Shown: positions 61,001 through 64,000 of the stretch, piece after piece
Layout: the number at the start of each line of letters is the position of its first letter
Position numbering within the stretch: position 1 is the first letter of the stretch
NCBI GenBank assembly: GCA_018902385.1
Contig: JABSSW010000012.1
Location: 1-64,000, forward strand
Reading direction: 5' to 3'
Origin: Physcia stellaris
Lineage: Eukaryota; Ascomycota; Lecanoromycetes; Caliciales; Physciaceae
Length of the DNA stretch: 64,000 bases
The notes under the pieces: generated by a model
What the model saw: the letters and a program-made list of their open reading frames with translations, nothing else
What the model was told of the DNA's origin: nothing
Databases searched by the model: none
Made by a program: the position numbers and the translations under genes

Positions 61001-61514
61001 CGAATACTTCTGACAGGTGTCTGAAGTACTTCGGTACCTTCTCCATTATACGTTCAAGGATCGGCTTGACCTGCTCGTGCTCCAGAATCTCCTTGGTCAT
61101 GGCGGCAACCTCCAACGATTCAGGATCTGCCCGCAATGCCTTGAGTGCGGAGTCGATTTGGTTGATCGTAATGGAAAAGCATTGCACTCCTTGCTTTCGA
61201 CCTTTGGAGCCGGCGAGTAGGCAGAAGGAGGCCGCACCAACCATCGCGATATCCACCGAATCGTCTGGGTCCAGCCCCGGGGGTGGAGGGATCTCGGGTT
61301 GTTGTTTCTTGACCTTCCAACGCTTGTTGCGTTGCCTTTTCAAGTCCCTTTTCTTGACGGATGTCGCTTTCGTAGCCGCTGTGGTATCAATTTCTGAATG
61401 ATCTGGCTCAACGGCGGACGGCTCGTCATCTTGATCGGCTTCCGAGTGAGTAGAGCAATCGGAGCACTCTGAATCGGATACGTCTGACTCGTCCTGTACG
61501 TAGGGCGCTGGGGG
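58059..61514 (-). CDS. pol: Pol: reverse transcriptase, RNase H, integrase, chromodomain
   Basis: The frame is open from just after the TAG at 61517-61515 to 58059 (about 1151 aa). Counted from the TTG at 61343: RT with LDIISAF (D231) and YLDD (293-296); RNase H with LETDSSD (D442), YDKELLAI (E484) and TDHKGLETF (D511); integrase zinc finger H662, H669, C699, C702; integrase core D732 (TDISMDF), D795 (TSDRGPQF), E831 (DGQTERANQD) with 35 residues between the last two; GPY motif LGPYKVLER; chromodomain about 1030-1085 (EWEVDDILESRYHYNR). All catalytic residues are present. The acidic 57-codon stretch after the TAG has no early ATG, so RT must be made with the upstream frames. The chromodomain suggests integration into heterochromatin, which fits its position. 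Confidence 0.95.
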   Translation of the reverse strand, partial: PPAPYVQDESDVSDSECSDCSTHSEADQDDEPSAVEPDHSEIDTTAATKATSVKKRDLKRQRNKRWKVKKQQPEIPPPPGLDPDDSVDIAMVGAASFCLLAGSKGRKQGVQCFSITINQIDSALKALRADPESLEVAAMTKEILEHEQVKPILERIMEKVPKYFRHLSEVFDPQKATELPPHRTYDHKIELLSDSSTLPRSRVYPLSELKLQKLKEYLEDNLQKGFIVPSQAAYASPVLFAVKPNGQLRLCVDYRRLNHITKRNRYPIPLIEETLARVQGCKYLTKLDIISAFNKLRMSEESEELTTFVTSMGSYKYRVLPFGLTNGPASWQHYMNDLLFSFLNDFCQVYLDDILIYSKSKKEHIVHVRKVLERLKEAGLQVDIEKCEFFKKEVAFLGVILSVDGLRMDPKKIEVIVNWERPTNLKEVQAFVGFVNFYRRFIRDFSKKARALTRMTKKLVGFEWTAEAEEAFNLLKKTVTEAPILRHYDRTKQAILETDSSDYVNAGVLSQYDDEGVLHPVAFYSRNMIPAECNYEIYDKELLAIIRCLEHWRPELEGTEEPVKIFTDHKGLETFMTSKKLTPRQARWAETLSEFNIAIQFQSGAQNVKADALTRMPGSRPKDDTDERHQYREQVLLTPERLEIHAMETDEPIYERVLAANRADDDCTAYREAVGQGLTSVDGVDLRGCIEKDGALYRGDRLWVPADAPLLVDLLREIHEPPASGHPGFNRMEDLIRRDYYWPNMRKAVRRYVRNCHGCQRTKASRDRKNGLLTPLAIPLQRWTDISMDFITGLPDAHGHNAICTIIDRLSKERHYVPCTADDEGTSAEATAKILINYVFRTHGLPSSITSDRGPQFISLVWQAFCRILGIKCKLSTAFHPETDGQTERANQDIERQLRQYCNYMQNDWDVWLPMAEFADNNAVSATTGLSPFFINKGFHPRMSFSPDPTSYATTRERLLAAKAEDITGTMQNILNYVRDHAEVAQKRMTAQANKHRKAVEYAEGDFVFLDRRNIKTARPSDKLDDKKLGPYKVLERRGNSYRLELPETMRIYDVFHCWLLRKDPRDPLEGQTNEPPGPVIVNENPEWEVDDILESRYHYNRLQYRANWSGWPHDRTWYYADNGEFDNARDVVDDFHRTHPTAAGPEPSRR

Positions 61515-62171
61515 CTAGGTTGCGGACGGGGGTAGAATCGTATATCGAGGTCCTATTGCAGCAATATGCTCCGCGTTACTTGCCTTCGGTAAGGGGGCAT
61601 CGCGGCGCCAGCTAGGTACATCCCATCGTCGATCTGGCCTGGGGGCCTCCAGGCGCCGGGCCTGAACGGCTTGACTGGGTATACTGCCATGGTGGCTGCA
61701 TCTGGACGGTTTGAAGATCAGTTTATCGTAGGCCATGTCCAGTATGACTCCATGTTTGTTCATCCACGGCTTTCCTAGAATTATCGGATGGTTACCCAGG
61801 TCGGTGATTAACAGGGGGGCGGTCAACTCGGAGTGCAATCCTATCGTTAATTTAGGATATATGGCATGAGTTATTGGTGGAGCCTGACGGCCGTCGAATC
61901 CGGTAATGGGCTTCGGTTTTAGTAGGGGTACGGGGTCCATGCCCAGCATGTTGCATACAAGTTGCGCAATTTCTCTATCAATGAAAGCATAACCAGTTGC
62001 ACCAGTGTCTATTAAAGCTTCTAGTCTATGCCTATTATCGTTGAATGACAACGTACAACTGGTGACTAGGGGTCGTCTGGCAAAGGGGTCAAACAATCCG
62101 TCATGATGAGTAGAGGAAATTCTTAAACACCCACCAACCGCGTCTTTGGTGTGGGTTATCAGTTTTCCGAG
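61515..62171 (-). CDS. Aspartic protease of the retrotransposon
   Basis: The frame is open from 62171 to TAG at 61517-61515. The listed 193-aa part begins at TTG 62096. Active site LIDTGATGYAFID (D30-T-G) and later PIILGKPWMNKHGVILD (flap/ILG-type region) identify a retropepsin. No ATG precedes the active site in this frame, so translation must come from gag, in a -1 relation, through the 13-base overlap at 62171-62159. The frame downstream of the TAG is the RT frame, so the protein would be gag-PR or, with readthrough, gag-PR-RT-INT. Confidence 0.9.
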   Translation of the reverse strand, partial: LGKLITHTKDAVGGCLRISSTHHDGLFDPFARRPLVTSCTLSFNDNRHRLEALIDTGATGYAFIDREIAQLVCNMLGMDPVPLLKPKPITGFDGRQAPPITHAIYPKLTIGLHSELTAPLLITDLGNHPIILGKPWMNKHGVILDMAYDKLIFKPSRCSHHGSIPSQAVQARRLEAPRPDRRWDVPSWRRDAPLPKASNAEHIAAIGPRYTILPPSAT

Positions 62172-63619
62172 TCAGACCCGCTCGACTCGCTGGCCATGTC
62201 CATGTAGGACACCTGCATCTTGTGCCAATGACGCTCTTGGTGTTTGTGAGCGTTCGGGCACTCCCTCCATACGTGACCGGTTTCACCGCATGTGAAACAT
62301 TTGCCCGTGGCGGCCAGTTTGTCTGTCACCGGGTCACGAGTCTTGGTTTCAGCGCTGGGGTGGAAGTGAGCGGCAGGCTTCACGAAGGGAGCCGGGGTAG
62401 CAGGTTTCGTAAAGGGCACCGGGGTCGAGGCGACAGGAGTTGATCTGGACTGGGGCAGTTCAGGACGTTGCTGACGTGCCGCGGTCTTTTCTTTTCGAAG
62501 GCTCGATTGTCGATTGTATATCTGCTGCAGGGTGGTTCGGGCCTCATCGAGCGTGGTGAACTCACGTGGATATACACTCATCGCCTCCTTCAGGTTCCAG
62601 GAAATCTTGTCCATCAACTCCTCGATCTTGGTGGCTTCGCTATAGCCAGTTGGATTGCTAAGGCGGAGGAAGGTGGAGTAGAAGGACTGGAAGTCCTGAG
62701 TACCCATGGTCAATGCTCGGAATTGGTTACGCATATTGCGTTTGAAATCAGGATCTTCGTAAATAGTGCCCAAGAATTCCAACACCATATGCCAGGTCCT
62801 GAAGTGATCCATATCAATATCACGAACCGATTGTATGTGGCCACCGGCATCACCCTCAGTCCAGCCAATTACAGTAGTGGCCGCGATCATGTCCGTGTCG
62901 TAATGATCAGCGTTGGCCGTCATTTTATCGTGTACCTTTGTCTTCCAAACACGCCAGGTGGGTTCTACTCCATCGGTGAACTTAGGAGGATCTGGGTGTG
63001 CTTTGGAGCGTCGTTTGTTCTTCTGAGAGGAGCTAATTACGCTGGCCTCACCGTCGCTCCCTTCATCGCCGGCGCCAGGGCCTCGTGCACGGCCGCGAGT
63101 CTTGGCCAGCAAGGCGTCGTGATCTTTCTTCAGGAGAGTGTAATCCTTTTGCTTGGTCAGGAGTAGATCACGTTGTCTTTCGTATTCGCTCTTCAGGGTA
63201 TCCAACTCTCGGCGGACCTCATCTAGCTCGGCATTCGTATTGACCAGCTCGTCACGGTCGGCGCTGGCAATATTGTACAAGTTCTGGTATTGAGCCAGGG
63301 CGTCCAGGTAGTTGTCACGATCAGTGCGTAGTCGATCAAATTCCTTTAGGAAGTCGGCGGCTCTATGGTTGGCCCACCACTTCAACTGACCGGTGGTGAC
63401 GATATTCAGGGGGTGAGTGGCTTCGTCATCCTCCACTCCTATGGACTCGGCCGTTGGTACAGACCGGCGGCGTTTGGACTGGTCAGCGAAGCTCTCGTCA
63501 GGAGAGTTGTCGTTAATCTCATGCAGCATACGATCCACGTTGGCGCGTAGCGTTCTGAGGCGTTGTTCCACCGGAGTAGGAGGTCCGGGGGGAGTTGTTT
63601 CGTGATGGCTTCGGGCCAT
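62159..63619 (-). CDS. gag: Gag capsid-nucleocapsid protein
   Basis: ATG at 63619, TGA at 62161-62159, 486 aa. The N-terminal ~75 residues are Pro/Arg-rich. A coiled coil is likely at about 110-170 (ELDEVRRELDTLKSEYERQR). The capsid-like region is about 205-340 (TWRVWKTKVHDKM ... FRALTMGTQDFQSFYSTFLR). A CCHC knuckle, CFTCGETGHVWREC, lies at 441-454. It forms the particle and binds element RNA. The length fits fungal chromovirus Gag. It ends SDSEN, where GGAAAAC overlaps the last two codons just before the stop. Confidence 0.93.
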   Translation of the reverse strand: MARSHHETTPPGPPTPVEQRLRTLRANVDRMLHEINDNSPDESFADQSKRRRSVPTAESIGVEDDEATHPLNIVTTGQLKWWANHRAADFLKEFDRLRTDRDNYLDALAQYQNLYNIASADRDELVNTNAELDEVRRELDTLKSEYERQRDLLLTKQKDYTLLKKDHDALLAKTRGRARGPGAGDEGSDGEASVISSSQKNKRRSKAHPDPPKFTDGVEPTWRVWKTKVHDKMTANADHYDTDMIAATTVIGWTEGDAGGHIQSVRDIDMDHFRTWHMVLEFLGTIYEDPDFKRNMRNQFRALTMGTQDFQSFYSTFLRLSNPTGYSEATKIEELMDKISWNLKEAMSVYPREFTTLDEARTTLQQIYNRQSSLRKEKTAARQQRPELPQSRSTPVASTPVPFTKPATPAPFVKPAAHFHPSAETKTRDPVTDKLAATGKCFTCGETGHVWRECPNAHKHQERHWHKMQVSYMDMASESSGSDSEN

Positions 63620-63870
63620 AGCTGGGGATGGAGAATTGGAGGTGGTAAAAGGGAAGGGGGTTAATCGTGCCAGTTCTCGTCTTCTATCGTCGATTGCGTG
63701 AAGGTTCGGCTTGTTACTTCACGGCTTTCGTCAGTTGCCTCGTCAGGAGGGCTTTTGGGTCGTTTGCCTGGTCAGCAGGGCTTTTCGTCGTTTGCCTCGT
63801 CAGGAGGGCTTAGTCGGTCTGGGGTCTTATTTTTGGGCGCTCGCGTACCACGACGAGCGGTAGGAATTGG
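63620..63870 (-). other. Retrotransposon 5' leader with short tandem repeats
   Basis: About 250 bp between the primer site and the gag ATG. On plus, CGTCAGGAGGGCTTTT and CGTTTGCCTCGTCAG occur in three near-repeated ~30-bp units at 63733-63812. A packaging or structural role is possible but not shown. Confidence 0.6.
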
Positions 63871-63881
63871 AGACTTATTGT
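63871..63881 (-). promoter_or_regulatory. Self-primer binding site
   Basis: The coding strand reads ACAATAAGTCT, two bases downstream of the LTR end. The exact complement AGACTTATTGT lies on the same strand inside the LTR at 63943-63933 (and 57455-57445 in the 3' LTR). Tf1 of fission yeast primes reverse transcription from the first 11 nt of its own transcript; the match length and placement here fit that mechanism. I saw no better tRNA-like site. Confidence 0.8.
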
Positions 63882-63883
63882 AA

Positions 63884-64000
63884 TATCATGGGCCGTGCTT
63901 GGATAGACGTATTATTGGCTAGCTAGACGAAGACAATAAGTCTGCAGAAACAAGTAGGTACAGGATGTTGGAGTTGCAAGCAGTGTGCGGCGCCAAGCCT
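63884..64000 (-). repeat. 5' LTR, partial (cut by window end)
   Basis: 117 bp identical to 57396-57512. The remaining ~107 bp and the right target-site duplication lie beyond the window. Confidence 0.95.

Larger units (their letters stand above)
57396..64000 (-). mobile_element. Ty3/gypsy chromovirus LTR retrotransposon, self-primed type
   Basis: A nearly complete element read on minus: 5' LTR (63884 to beyond the window), primer site, leader, gag, protease, RT/RNase H, integrase with chromodomain, polypurine tract and 3' LTR (57396-57619). Domain order PR-RT-RH-INT is that of Metaviridae. The visible 117 bp of the 5' LTR equals the matching part of the 3' LTR without a mismatch. GC content and dinucleotide use are ordinary, in sharp contrast to the flanks, so insertion is recent relative to local base drift. 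It sits inside the last ~300-bp unit of block A copy 2. Coding capacity is intact except for one TAG between PR and RT. Confidence 0.96.

Noticed and set aside
62468-63166. 232-aa plus-strand ORF antisense to gag
   Set aside because: Shadow frame of gag, which has a clear CCHC knuckle and capsid-like region on minus.
1-64000. Telomere repeats, tRNA or rRNA genes
   Set aside because: I saw no TTAGGG/CCCTAA run and no tRNA-like or rRNA-like segment, though a covariance search was not possible.

Overview
The window reads as fungal nuclear heterochromatin, most likely subtelomeric or pericentromeric, from a filamentous fungus (probably an ascomycete). The reasons are a Ty3/gypsy chromovirus with a C-terminal chromodomain, GTAAGT/TAG introns, and three copies of a very large fungal-type gene that joins OrsD-like zinc fingers, a tyrosine-recombinase-like domain and a RecQ-type helicase. 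About 57 kb is extremely AT-rich and made mostly of tandem repeats. The last 6.6 kb is a GC-balanced, young retrotransposon. There are no housekeeping genes and I saw no tRNA or rRNA gene.

Layout. 1-18.4 kb: minisatellites and simple AT-rich DNA with no gene I can defend. 18.4-22.8 kb (minus): decayed helicase copy 1. 23.2-26.5 kb: a ~170-bp satellite followed by a ~200-bp repeat. 26.5-30.5 kb: block A (a ~178-bp satellite, an AT-only stretch, then a ~300-bp repeat). 30.6-31.9 kb: another ~160-bp repeat. 32.17-32.82 kb (plus): a small gene with three consensus introns and ordinary composition. 33.1-39.4 kb (minus): the best-preserved helicase copy, with intact catalytic motifs but a reading frame that changes several times, plus a companion ORF pair. 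40.0-41.3 kb: an array of roughly 50 quasi-palindromes spaced about 22 bp apart. 41.3-42.9 kb: diverged block A satellite. 43-47.5 kb: minisatellites and a ~366-bp repeat carrying large fold-backs. 47.9-52.8 kb (minus): decayed helicase copy 2. 53.2-57.4 kb: second copy of block A, interrupted by the retrotransposon at 57.4 kb and beyond.

How it fits together. All three helicase copies lie on the minus strand, and each has block-A-type satellite beyond its 5' end, so the region looks like a decayed tandem array of one composite unit (recombinase-helicase gene plus satellite). The two relics have lost the glycines of the P-loop and other helicase motifs by G-to-A changes, while the middle copy keeps them in an otherwise AT-saturated sequence. 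The surrounding DNA has an unusual grammar: CpC/GpG, CpT/ApG and, over 7-25 kb, TpA are nearly absent, while CpG and CpA/TpG are common. That is not the classic RIP signature.

The retrotransposon (minus strand) has LTRs identical over the visible 117 bp, gag, protease, RT-RNase H, integrase and chromodomain. Its primer-binding region is an exact 11-nt complement of a sequence inside its own LTR, the arrangement expected for Tf1-type self-priming. gag and the protease frame are related by a -1 shift, and a single TAG separates protease from RT.

All coordinates of repeats and relics were read by eye and are approximate.
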